Positions 10,617 through 21,487 of a stretch of DNA of 64,000 nt are shown in pieces. Source of the DNA: Eudorina sp. 2006-703-Eu-15 (taxonomy: Eukaryota > Chlorophyta > Chlorophyceae > Chlamydomonadales > Volvocaceae). How positions within the stretch are numbered: the first letter of the stretch is position 1; each line of letters opens with the position of its first letter. Location: contig BDSI01000018.1 in NCBI GenBank assembly GCA_003117195.1, positions 1,025,338 through 1,089,337 of the forward strand, given 5' to 3'. Under the pieces are notes generated by a model. It did no database searches, had not been told where the DNA came from, and saw nothing but the letters and a program-made list of their open reading frames with translations. A program made the position numbers and the translations under genes.

Positions 10617-13228
10617 AGCGTGGTCTGATGCAAGTGGTCCGCGGTCTGACTTCCATGAGCCCCAAGCAGCTGGGAGCGGTGTCGCACCTGCTGCCCCCGG
10701 GGACGGTGGAGGCGGTGGGCATCGCGGCGAAGCTGCCCCGCAGCAGCAAGGTTGGGGTCCCGAAGTCCCGAGGTCCCAAGGCTTGGGTCAGGTGCACCAC
10801 CTGCGCACTTGGCGCAGAGCAGGGGGGGCGGGGGGCAGCTCGAGGAGCGCGGGCCGTCCAGGGGACACACAGGGCGGGCCTGGGACGCGGGGATGCAGTT
10901 CGGGGATGGACAGGGGAGGAGGAGGTTGGGTCGGTGCTCGGGTGGGCTGGGGTGGCTGGGGACAGCGCTGGAGGGGGTGTGCAGCTGGAGGGTCTGTCCA
11001 TGTGCGCCGACAGCTGTTGTACGGCATCTTTAGATCCTGCCTTTGTGGCAATCGGTCAATCACTGGAGCCGCCCCTGCTCATCCGTTTTTCGAGAGTAAT
11101 TGGAACGAACGCCGCTTGGCCCTGGCTCGGTGTACGGCAGGGTCGCAAGCGGCAGGAGGGCCTTGTGGCCAAGATGCTGAGGGGCCAGCTGTCGGACCAG
11201 CAGATGAAGAAGCTCGAGGCAGGCGGCGGCAGGGCAGGGGAGGGGGGACGGGGCTGGGGAGGGGACACATGGGGCATGGATCAGCCGGGAGCCCAGGGCC
11301 AGAGACGGCAGGGGCCATGTCTAGGTGGCCTGCCCCTTGGCTGCCGTGTTTCCATCTCCGAAACTTGTCTTACATACTGGCGACACGGAGTGCACCATGC
11401 GGGGATCACTGACGGTGTTTCAATTTGTGGGCGGAGGTGTGCCAATGGTGAGGTGACAAGCGGGGTTGCGGGCGAGCAACCTCCGGGTTTGGTGTTGGGG
11501 GGGGCCGGTTCTCGCCGCTGCTCACCGTCTCCAGTTGCGGTAATCCAGTTGCGGCAGCTCCCTCTGAGGTGTCAGTTGGTTGCCGTCCTCCCAACCTGTT
11601 GTGATTGTGTCACTGCCCGTGTTGCCGCTGGCACCAGGCCGCTGTGGTGGTGGCCACGGAGCAGCAGGGCATCTTCCAGGACGTCGACGTCACCGGGCTG
11701 GTCGAGGTCTGGCGGGAGGGGCTGCTGCAGGGGGACGAGGTGAGGCGGGAGGGAGGGAGGGAGGAAGGGGCGGGGAGAGAGAGAGATGGCTGACTGTCAC
11801 GTGTGTGCGCCGTTCGTGGGGGAGGGCAGGTGAACGGCAGGAGGGGGTGCCACCCGGGTAGCGGTATATGTTTGTTTATGGGGGCTGCGGTGTTTGGAAG
11901 GGACGCTCCAGGAGGCTTTCCCTCATTGGGGTCACGTCGCGGGGGGCGTATTTGGTCCCATAAATGAGGAGTTATAGTCCCCCATCACCCTGCCCCTCCC
12001 CCCCCACACTCGCGGCTCAGTTTCTTTTTACACACGTACACGCGCGTGGCGCGCCGCCGCCTGTCCTCGGCACTCGCCTCAGCAACCCACCGCGGCCCAA
12101 GTCGGCTGCCGGGACCCCCTCCCCCACCCCACCCACCCCCCAGGAGGTCGCCGCGGAGGTGTACGGCTACCCCGCCGCGTGTGCCCCCGACCACCAACAG
12201 CTGCGTGCGCTTGTACGGCAGTGCCAGCTGGTGGGTCCCATCTCCCACATGAGGACATGAGGGGCCCCTCCGCACACATCCGGTCCGGTCTCACGGTAGT
12301 TCCGCTGGCCCTCATGTCAATGGCGTATTGGTCCCACCCCAATCCGGCCTGGCTGGCTGCTGAGCCGTTAGCCACATCCATAACTGTAACCACAACCGCA
12401 GCCGCAACCGCAACCAAGGCCGTTGGGGTGGGAAGAAACAATCGGGGGATGACCCCAGCATCCTAGCATGCTGGTGTTTTGGATCCCCTTCCCGCCGCGC
12501 CCCCACTACCCCTCCGCGCCATCCCCGTTGCTCCCCTCTCCCTTACCAGGCCCTGGAAGAGGAGAGGGTGCAGGAGGTGGCGGCACCGCGGACGTTGGTG
12601 AGTGCGTGTACCGCCGGTTGTACGTACCGGGCAGAGAAGGTACCCTATCCCCCTGCTGCGCGGTGCAGCCTCAGCCGCGGCCGTAGCCCTGTCCGTCGTC
12701 CAGGCTGAAGACGGCGACGGGCGGCGGACCGTGTCTGTTTGAACTGCTTGAATCCCCCTTTTTGTCAATCAGACATCGGGGGTTGAACGGATGGGCCCTC
12801 GTTCAGCCCCCCCCCCGGGTTGAACGGGGTTGAATGGATGGGCCACCGTCCAGGGAGGCCGCCCAGGTGTTATCTCCGGGGCGCCTCACCCGCCCAGAGA
12901 CCTGCCCCCGCCCCTCCTGTATCTGTGCTCCTGCCACTGCCCTGAATCTGCTCGGGTAAACCCTGAACCCTCTTCCCTGCTGCCGTATGTGTCACCCTCG
13001 CCGGCGGGGACGTCAACCTCTTGCCTTTTGCCGTACCTGCAGGCCTCAACCGCGGACACGTCGGATCGTGGTGCAAGCAGCGGCAGCAGCTCGGGCAGCG
13101 ACGTCGGCGAGGATGCCGGGGACGGCAAGGGCGAGGGCGAGGGAAACGGGGAGGAGGAGGAGCTGGCGGAGGCGCTGGCGGCGGCGGCGGCGGGGCGCGG
13201 TCGGTCGCCGGCGGCCCGAGGCCCCTGA
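10617..13228 (+). CDS. DarP/YjgA-like DUF615 protein, copy A (C terminus truncated)
   Basis: Exons 10617-10750, 11141-11218, 11638-11739, 12144-12230, 12550-12597 and 13043-13228 join in frame; the first coding exon is not identified. The product follows bacterial YjgA/DarP in order: LPPGTVEAV..AAKL, then GRKRQEGLVAKMLRGQLSDQ (the RRRQLQ.IGKMLR helix), VEVWREGLLQGDE, and EVYGYPA.APDHQQLRALVRQ (matches W.DADRQQLRTLIRNA). DarP assists late maturation of the large ribosomal subunit; here a plastid or mitochondrial role is inferred. The intron after exon 11141-11218 starts with GC instead of GT. Relative to copy B, eight bases are missing at 13203/13204, giving a stop at 13228 and losing the basic tail. 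It may still be expressed. Confidence 0.7.
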
Positions 13229-13678
13229 GCCCCGCAGCCGGGGGTTGCTGCGCAGTCTGGGGAAGATGCTGCGCCCGTTGGCTGTCCGTGCGGTGCAGGA
13301 GGGGATGGCGGGGTGAGGAGGTGTCGGGGACGCGGGGGCCTGGATGTGTGTTGGATCTGGATCGGGATGCAGATCTCGGTGGGGACAAGGACGTGGGAGG
13401 GCGGGGGGACTGCTGGGTCGCAAGGGGGCGGACCGGGGTGGATGCGCGGGTGGTGGTGGGCCCTGCCCTGGTGTGCCGTGATGAGGGGGTGGGGTGCAGC
13501 TGATGAGGGGGTCAGCCGGGTGGGGGTGCGGATTCCGTCCCCCGTGAAGCCGTGATGCTGTCTGATGGATGTGGGATATGGTCATGTGGATATGTGAGCC
13601 GCGTTCCCGTGATGGGCCCCCGCACCGGGGTGGGGTGAGGGGTGGGGTGCGCCAGGCGTGCGTTGACGTTGGGACCGA

Positions 13679-13683
13679 TGTAA
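13679..13683 (+). promoter_or_regulatory. Possible TGTAA poly(A) signal, DarP copy A
   Basis: TGTAA is the usual green-algal polyadenylation signal. This one lies about 450 bp after the copy A stop and is conserved in unit B at 33983-33987. Confidence 0.35.
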
Positions 13684-15013
13684 GGGTCTGCTGCAACGTG
13701 TGAAGTGCCCTTTGTAGGGGCCGGAGTTGCCCAGAAAACGATTCCACTGATGGATCATGTCAGGATGGAAGGGGAAGGGCAAGTGCGCTGCCGGCATCCG
13801 ACCGCAGGCCAGCGACCCGATTGAGCCACTGACGCGGCAGGCTCCGCCGCTGCTCCCCTGATGATCGGCAAACGGTGAAGTGGTGGCTGCCCGGCATCCA
13901 TTCACGGTGCGCAGGGCATGCATGCATCCCGATGCATCCCGCAGCATCCCGTATCAAAGCAAGCACTCCGTGGCTGTGCGGGAGCTGGGCAACCTCTTCA
14001 CCAAGATACAGGCAAGCCAACCCACAGCATATCACGCGGGGGGGGATTTTTGGACCCCAAACCTCGCACGCCAGTTGCTGTCAGTGTCATCATCTTCAGT
14101 TCCGACCTCAAGTCCATGGCACCGCAGGGCGGGGCCGGGAATGGGGGACACCCCAACGATGGCATCCGCATGTGCCGCGCCGACAGGTACCCAAACGCCT
14201 CTCTCTGCCTGGACCCCCGCAAACAGGCAGGCGCATAGGGCCCCGCGCAAGCGACTGCAATGCCCCGTCCTTCCGTCCCTCCACGACAGCTCCCGGGTCC
14301 GAACCCGCCGTGCGCACCGGGGACGTCCTCCTGCCCCCGGGCCGCGGGCGATGACCGACCGCTTGGCAGTTGGCGCGCACCGCTGCACTTGCCTCCTCGA
14401 TGGCATCAGAGGGAGGGAACGTGAACAGCGGCTCAAGTTGAGTGCCCCGCAACCCCCCTTTTTGGGTTCGGGGGCACCCCACACGACTGTGGAGCAGCGG
14501 CTCCTTCTGGCTCCTTCTGGCTACGTCCCCACTGCCCACACGGACCTGTGCAGCCCGCCCCTCCCTCCCTGGACTGCTCCCTCCTGCACCTGCACCTGCC
14601 GTAACCTCTCGAACTCCTCCCCCTCTCCGCGTTGAAGCGGCCGCAGCCCCGCAGCCCATCAACCTCCCGCCTCCGGAGAGCCCCTCTGCTACCTCCAACC
14701 CTACACGTCCACACGTCCACAGCGACGAACCCTCTCGCGGGGACTGGCCTGCACTGCGCCACACTGCCACACTGCTGCTGCGATTGCGGGTGCGATTGCG
14801 TGTGCCAGCAACCTGCCCGCCCGCCTGCCCGCCCGCCTGCCTGCCGCCCCGCGCCCGCGGGTGGGACCCCTCAATGCCAGACAGCTCCACTCTGCATCTC
14901 CTCCTTTGCTCTGGCAGTCAGCGCACTTCATCGTGGCCCACCAACACCCTACACCCTTCATCGTCGCTGGCGATCTATGGCACTGCACCTACCGTATTCC
15001 AACCGGGCCGTTG

Positions 15014-15046
15014 CCCTGGCAGCCGCGCAGCTTCATAATGTCTACC
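15014..15046 (+). repeat. Intron-end-type motif, unit A spacer
   Basis: CTGGCAGCCGCGCAGCTTCA followed by TAATGTCTACC. It is conserved in unit B at 35042-35072. Related partial copies lie at about 14907, 15385 and 34928. Confidence 0.7.
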
Positions 15047-15730
15047 ACCCCCCCTACATCCCCCCGCGGTCGCCCCCGCGGTCCTGTCAACGGGCCTCTC
15101 TCCCTCCCCCGCTGCTACCCCCTCCGCACTGCTAACCCCCTTCCCCCTTGCCGCTGTCCGGTGTGCTGTGTGGCCTAACCCCGTACCCTAACTCTAACCC
15201 TAACCCACCCACCAGCCGACCACGTCCCAGCGCCCGACCGCTGACAGCCGAGAACTCAGCCACAGACACCCCCCGCTGCTGCGCTGTTGCTGTCACTGTC
15301 GCTGTCCCGCGCTCCTGCCCTCTGCTCAGGCCTGGACTGACTTCCCGGATATCGGACCCAAGCTGTAGCCCCCACCCGGACCTGTGCTCTGGCAGTCTGC
15401 GCAATCTCAGTACGTCTACCTGTTCGCTAACCCCCCCCCGGGCGCCCGCCTCCTGACTGCCGAGGGGGGGATGCCCTCACGATACACCCCTTCCTATGTC
15501 ACCATAGGGCCCCCTCCCACGGCTGTGTACGGCACCGACGCCCCAATGTGACCTAGCTAACCAGATCTGAGCGCCTAACCCCTGACGAGGTGAGAACCCG
15601 GGCACAGCATATCCCTCGCTCCCCTGCCTCGTGGCACGGCGCCCGCAGTCCTGGCGCTCCCATTCATGCACTCGCAGCTCTCCCTCCCTGATATCATCCC
15701 GCCGGCGATGCTACATCTCCTGCTACTGCG

Positions 15731-18700
15731 CTATGCCGTCACCGCCGCCGCTGCTCGTACGCATGTGGCCTGCGGCCCCGACGTCGCGGCCTGCACCGGA
15801 GCCGCCGCCGCCGCCGCCGGCGCTGCTACCAGGGCCGCCGCCCCCGCGCCGCCGCAGCCGACCCGCTGCCTCCAAGCCGGCGCCCGTCCTCCTCCGCCGC
15901 TGCCCGCCCGCCGCCACACCCACCGCCGCCCGGTCACCGCCGCCAGCCGCGTCTGCCGCCAGCGCTCCCGCGCCTCCTGCTGGTCGCGCGCGCAGCGCAG
16001 CTGCCAGTCCGGCGGCGCCCACCGCCGCCTGCGTCGCGACACCATTCTGACCATGCGGTGGCAGATCTCCAGCTGCCTGCGGGACATGGCCGCTGTGCGG
16101 GCCTCCACGACCGCTCGGAAGGCCCTCACCCAGGCGCCCTGGGGCCGCAGCGGCACCCGCAGCAGCCGCCAGGCCACTTGGACCAACAGTTCCGGCTGCC
16201 CGGGGGTACGGGGGGGGGGGTAAGGGAGGGTAAGGGGTGCCGCCACCAACGTCGGATGCCCCTTACTCAGCTCCCCCGCGCCCTCCATGCCCGGCGCCGC
16301 CGCCGCGCGCGCGCTCTCCACCGCCCACTGCACCGCCTGCTTGCCCGCGTCCCGCTGCGCCTCCCGTCTCAGGAACTACCCGAACCCGCGCGGCACCAGC
16401 CGCGCCAAGGCGCCCAGCGCCCGCGCCGCCAGCCCCACGGGCAGCACCTCCGCCTCCTTCCCCTGCGCCCCCCTCCGCCGCTGCCGCCGCCGCCGCCTCC
16501 GCCGCCGCCGCCGCCAGCACCCTGTCCATTTGCTGGTGCAGCCTCAGCGCCAGGCGCCGCGCCACCGTGCCGCTGGCGGGGGCGAACTGCCACATGTCCC
16601 TGGCCGCCAGGATCTACAGCTGTCCAGGGAGGGCGCCACGGTGATGACCTCCTTGAGGACGGGCAGCACCCAGGCGGGTTCCGGAGCGACCCCCAAGCGG
16701 GGCAGGTGGTGCAGCAGGGCCAGCAGGCAGGCCGCGTGGGAGCAGCGGCGCCGGGGCGGAGGCTGGGGAGGGGGCTGCTGGTGATGCTGTTCCTGCTGTT
16801 GGTGCTGTTGGTGCATCTGCTGCTGCTGCGTGTGGGGGTGCGTTTGCTGCTGCTGGTGTTGTTGGTGTTGCTGCTGTGTTTGCTGCTGCTGCTGCGTTTG
16901 CTGCTGCTGCGTTGACTGCTGATGCTGCTGCTGCGTTGACTGCTGCTGCTGCTGCTGCGTTGACTGCTGCTGCTGCTGCGTTTGTTGCTGCTGCTGATGC
17001 GTTTGTTGCTGGGGCGTTTGCTGCTCCTGGGGATCGTGATGCATATGATGGCCATCGCTGAGCTGATGCGGTGGAGGCGCGGGAGGCGGTGGTCTGAAGA
17101 GCCGGCGCAGGCAAATGCTAAGCAGCCGGCGTGCGACCCGTTGGACCTGCTCCTGCTCCTGCGACTGGGTTAGGGTCTGGGCGGCAGACGCCTGGGTCGC
17201 CGGAGCGCTGCTGGCGGCGGTGACCGGGGAGGCCGCCAGGCCACCCGCGGCGCTGCGCACTGGGCCGGCGGGGAGCCTGCCCGACTGCCCTCCCGGCCGC
17301 GCCACCTCGGGCTTTAAACCACCGCTGCTGCTCCGGAGCTCGGGCCCAGGTCCAAGAGGGCCAGCGGGCGTCGTTGCCGCTGCGGTGGTGGTGGTGGTGG
17401 TGGTGGTGGCGGCGGCGGGCAGCGCCTCCAGTACCGCAATGATATGCTTGGATCCAACGTCTTCGTCGCCGTGCAGCTCCAACAGGTCCACAAGCTCCGA
17501 AACTGAACGCACGGACCGCAGCGCGGCCAGCGACAGCGCCCTGCCAGGCGGCAGCGGCGGCGACACTGATGGCTGCGGGGGCAGGGTTGCGCGGCCGTGT
17601 GCACCTGCGCGCGCTTCATCAACCCCGCCGCCGCCGAGGACAACGTGCCCTGTTACCGGAACGCATTCGCCCGGTGCTCTGGTCGGCGGCGGCGCTGGTG
17701 CCGGTGCTGGTGGCGCTGACGCCATCTCCCCGATGAGCCCCAGCGACGGCACGGACGATGCCCCCGCTGCCTGCTCCATCATCAGCGACGGGGGCTGTGG
17801 GGCACACCCGACCAATCCAGCGACCTCCGCTTCGCCCCCACCTCCGCCCCCGCGAGGATACAGGCGCCTGCGGCCGCTCGACCCCGTCGTGACATCCACG
17901 TCCCCGCGGGCAGCCGCCGCCTCCCCGGGCCCTGCAGCCCCGACCGCCTCCACCGCCGCCGCTCCCGACATCAGCCCAGCCCCGAGGGCGGCCGCTGCCG
18001 CCACCCTGGACTCTGTTGTGTCCGTTGGGATGAGGTCGCCGTTGGTATTCCCGGTGGTGGTGCTGGCGATGGTGGCGGTGCTGGCGGTGGTGGCGATAGT
18101 GGGCGTAGTGGCGGTGGCGGCGGTTGGAGAGGTAGGGGGTGCGGCTGCACGGATGTGGACTGCAGCGGGGGCACAGATCCCTGTTGTGGAACCAACCCAC
18201 TGCCCGGGTCATGCCGCAGGGATGTGGGCTGCCGATGCCAAGGTCGCGGGGCCGCGCTCTCAGCCACCGGGTCGGCACCCGGGTTGGACCCCACGTCCAG
18301 GTCAACGTCCAGGTCCAGGTCCACGTCCACGCGAGTACCGGCGTCACCCGCCGTTGTCGCCGCTGCAGCGGCAAGGAGTGCAGCGCCGCGGACTGCCGGA
18401 CTGACCGACCTGACCATCGCCCCCTAACCTAAGTTGCTGCCTCCGATGCCGGTACTGCTGAAGGGGGTGGTGCTGGCGCTGTCAGTGTTGGTGCTGGCGC
18501 TGTAGGGGGTGGTGCTGCTGCTTGCCACGCCGATCCTGCTGCCGGGGTCTCTACCAGGTCGAGCTGCGCCGCTCCTTCGTGAGGCCCTCCGGCACACCAC
18601 CGGGGCGTGCACCACCGCCTCGACAGGCACCAACGGGTCTCCCGCTCGGGAGACTGACGGGTGCTGCCCGCCGCTGCATGCACCGACACTGCTGCCTGCT

Positions 18701-18941
18701 CCGCTACAACACGGACGACGCTTGCCGCGCTCGGTACTTCCCGTGTCAGCAGTGCTGTCATGGCCCTCAGGGTCGGCCTGACAGCCATGGGGCCAACCCA
18801 CGCCCAGCCCACTGCTGCTCAGGCTGCTGCCGCTGGCGCGGTCTGTTTCCGTGGTGCGTGTATGGCTGCTGCGAGCCCCACCGCCAGCACTGATGCAGCC
18901 AAGGGGGAGGCGAGATGATGGTGATGGCGCGGTTACCACCG
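15731..18941 (-). pseudogene. OPR-protein gene copy 2 (internally deleted, frameshifted)
   Basis: Homologous to OPR copy 3 on the same strand. The C-terminal exon (PELLVQVAWRLLRVPLRPQG to VRAAAAVTA-stop at 15731) is present. At about 16235, however, it is fused through residual intron sequence directly to the middle of exon 1 (GHPTLVAA), removing what is 3.8 kb in copy 3 (two internal exons and many repeats). A net 19-bp loss near 16613-16620 shifts the frame between VAPSLDS and the DMWQFAPASG segment, and further shifts occur near 16440-16500. The Gln tract (about 16790-17030) and Ser/Gly-rich N-terminal half remain open. The N terminus of copy 3 (beyond 42230) has no match here. It is a non-functional relic. 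Confidence 0.8.
16790..17030. repeat. Imperfect CTG/CAG trinucleotide tract (OPR copy 2)
   Basis: CTG-rich on the plus strand; on the minus strand it encodes a Gln-rich tract broken by His, Met, Ser and Thr. The matching tract in OPR copy 3 (40320-40540) differs in unit order and length. Confidence 0.8.
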
Positions 18942-19555
18942 CACTCTGGCTTGAAACGCGGTGACTGGGCTAGGTGCACAGCATACATCAGACCTAGGAG
19001 ATGCTGACGGCACGGCTGCGTCCTGCTGCCCGCTGTCCGGCCGGCCACCAATGGGGGCCTGCCACCTGCGCAGTGGGAGCGTGCGCGCGAGCACGGCGCG
19101 GTCCAACTGGCCGCTCAGGCTCAGGCACGCTCGGCGCCCCTATGACAACCGCCCACGCCCCGAGACGGGGCGCGCAGGACAACCACTTACCTCAATAGCT
19201 GCCTGATGGAAGCCTTCAAGGGGCACAATTCTCTCAGTCGCTGCCCCGACCAGCAGCGCGTGGTATTCGTCGCTTCGGCATCCGGGATAGCGCAAGCATC
19301 CGACGTCGTGGTGTCAATATTTTCCTAGGACTCCACAGGCGCAGGCCTGTTCCTGGAACAGTACGGCTACACGAACACTTTTATTGGAACACGCACGTAC
19401 TTTGCGATTTTTTTGTGCGTTTGCCTTGATTTTTTCTACGTCATAAATACATGACAAAAATAATATGGACGTTCCACCGTCAAACGGTCCTAGGCTCACA
19501 TCTCTACAATCAGAAGCAAAAGCGAAGCTGCTCGTCACGCCGTACCCTAGAACCC
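18942..19555. other. Spacer between OPR copy 2 and the TIR transposon
   Basis: Matches 5191-5587 of unit A apart from the 159-bp insertion at 19330-19488. No gene is seen. Confidence 0.5.
19324..19494. mobile_element. Small 159-bp insertion with 6-bp CCTAGG duplication
   Basis: Unit A reads ATTCTCCTAGGCTAACATC around 5525-5545. Unit B has CCTAGG at 19324-19329, then 159 bp of AT-rich unique sequence (ACTCCACAGG...CAAACGGT), then CCTAGG again at 19489-19494. The size and flanking duplication fit a short non-autonomous element. No clear terminal inverted repeat is visible. Confidence 0.6.
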
Positions 19556-21242
19556 CACCAGTCCCCAAGCTGGGCCTTGTACGGAGGTCGCCCGCGGCCC
19601 CTTTTTGGCGATGTTAGAAGGGTGCCTGCCCCACCCGTGTTTTTCCCAAAAAATTGTAGGCTCATTATATACATGTTAAACTGTCTTCCTAACAAATTTG
19701 AGGATGAATATGGGTGGGGCACCCTTACAAACACGATGTCGCGTCAGGGGTATCCCGCCAGCCTCCCCCCATGCAGAAACCCGTCACCTGACGCAAAAGC
19801 GCGGCCCCCAGAGGCTTCCCTTTATCGTGTAAACTATTTTATAGTCATATTAAGCAATATGTACAAATTTCCGCCTCACAGCTGGCATCATTGAGCACCC
19901 CGGCCCTGTCGACAGCAGCGTCCAAGCCGCACACACACGCGATGAACAGTCCAGTTATAGCCCGAAGACATTTTAACAGCATTCCAGCATATTCAGAAAA
20001 TAGATAAAGTGGACGTCGAACGTCTCGCACGCGACACGAATGAATGTATGTTACAGCGTTACCGACGGTCGGTGTTGGCACGGCAGCAGCAAGCGTAGTT
20101 CTCATTTGACTTCTCATCACATGCCCATTCCTAAGCACCACGCCCCCGACCCCAAACAGAGCGTTCTATGTTGGTCATTGATTCATGCGTTCTTGCAAGT
20201 AACACTTGACTCGGGGGGGGCTAACCCGCCAAACCACGCAGCCGGTTGTGCTGTCGCACCGACATGTCATCGGCCGATTTGATGATGCGGCTGCTGCTTG
20301 TCTCCACCTTCACGATGTATTGCTGGCGCTGCTTCGAGTCCACTGCATCCGCCTTCCCGCTGCCCCAGTCGCCGTCGAGCTCCTTAATGTCGTAGCTGCG
20401 CTTGTGGCGCGGCGGGTCAGGCATCTGGAAGCCACGCAGCTCAACAGGCTGCAGCCTGAGTGCAGCGAGCCAGTCGACCTTGTCCGCCATTTGCATGATA
20501 AGCTCGATTGGCGGCTTGTATCCGAACAGCTGAACGATCAACGAGAAGAACGTCTCCACAACGTTGGTGTCCCTCGCGCGATCGTTAAGCTGCCGTTGGC
20601 AAGGTAGTCGCGCTGCTAGCAGGGCCATTGCTGAATCGGCCCTTGACCGCCCACCACTGTCCCCTCCCTCCGATCCGCTTGCCCGTGCTCAGCTGCCAGT
20701 CGTGCTCCCTCTGACACGCGCGGTTCGCGTGCAACCACGCCTTCCTCGCGGCGCACGGGGAGCCATGGCAACCGACGAGCGAGAGCCGCGGCTGAGGGTT
20801 TACTGTTATACGCCCGAAGCGCCTCATTTGCGTAGTTGTAATGCTTGATGCACAGGTGCTCGCCGCTCCAGGTGACCGCTCCAGCGCCGGTATTCTGGGC
20901 GTGTTCCGAGAAGCGTTCCGGGAGGAATCGCTCACAGAACGACTGCCTCTGTTCGGGAGTTAAATTCTGAAGTTCTAATGGTATTTTCTTGCAAGCTTTG
21001 CCTTCTATCTTTGCGTTGCAGCATGCGCATCGAGCTTTTTCGCGAGAGACCATTGGTCATTGAAGCGGTTCACAGCCAGTTGAACGAATTGACTCAAACT
21101 GCGCTACAGTATTGGAGATTGGTATATCTAGAGGACGTGTGCAGAATTGGACGGGCTGCGGTGCGGCGAGCGCTGAGTTCTAACATGGGAAAGGTCCGCC
21201 CCGCCCAAAATGGCTGTACGGCAGCCAGCTTGGGGACTGGTG
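19556..21242. mobile_element. TIR DNA transposon, 1687 bp
   Basis: Bounded by the perfect 18-bp terminal inverted repeats CACCAGTCCCCAAGCTGG (19556-19573) and its complement (21225-21242), with partial similarity continuing inward. It is flanked by the 9-bp target duplication CTAGAACCC (19547-19555 and 21243-21251). Unit A keeps a single CTAGAACCC at about 5588, confirming precise insertion. Two minus-strand frames inside look transposase-derived. A 9-bp duplication is typical of Mutator-like elements, but the protein does not let me assign a superfamily. Confidence 0.85.
20221..21053 (-). pseudogene. Transposase-like coding region of the TIR transposon
   Basis: The first frame (21053-20616) has a Cys/His cluster: CACC, then about 55 residues, then CIKHY, which is loosely THAP-like spacing (C-x2-C...C-x2-H). 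The second frame (20628-20221), in a different register, reads RARDTNVVETFFSLIVQLFG and YKPPIEL, then LRLQPVELRGFQMPDPPRHK; the T-N-V-V-E-T-F-F-S pattern resembles the C-terminal catalytic region of cut-and-paste transposases. The register change means a frameshift or an unrecognised intron. At about 270 residues in total it is short for a full transposase, so the element is probably defective or non-autonomous. Confidence 0.45.
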
Positions 21243-21487
21243 CTAGAACCCTACAGCTAACGCATGGAGTATGATGTGTGATTGGAACAAGTTAATTTTC
21301 TGCGTGGCATAGTCTACAAAATTGTTGCTTTGATTGCTGATGCATTTGTCGTGACTTGGAGTCCATCTGAGCCAAGCCCTCCGAGTTTATCATACTCTCA
21401 GCCACAGCTCTCAAACAGTAGCTGGACCTCGGAGCTCAGCGAAGCCCTTGCATCGTTTGCGTGCCTCCTTGTCTGAGACCCTCGGCG

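Larger units (their letters stand above)
13229..15730. other. Convergent spacer between DarP copy A and OPR copy 2
   Basis: Two tail-to-tail genes flank this stretch, and unit B has it at 33621-35483 with a deletion of about 250 bp. It contains three members of the dispersed CTGGCAG..GCGCA..ATGTCTACC motif (about 14907, 15014 and 15385). A short stretch of CCCTAAC-like repeats lies near 15183. One open stretch, SKHSVAVRELGNLFTKIQAS (near 13955-14015), looks exon-like but is deleted from unit B and cannot be assigned. Confidence 0.45.
3995..17107. repeat. Segmental duplication, unit A
   Basis: Runs from the OPR copy-1 fragment through membrane-protein copy A, the P450 exon and DarP copy A, into OPR copy 2. 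The block CGCAGGCAAATGCTAAGCAG at its left edge recurs at about 17105 and 40618, which marks the tandem register. Gene order and orientation match unit B throughout. Differences are small indels, a LINE insertion here, and several transposon insertions in unit B. Confidence 0.8.

Noticed and set aside
15183..15210. CCCTAAC-like repeats resembling a telomere
   Set aside because: Only about four irregular units, not the CCCTAAAA of Chlamydomonas-type telomeres, and also present in shorter form near 35228; probably simple sequence.
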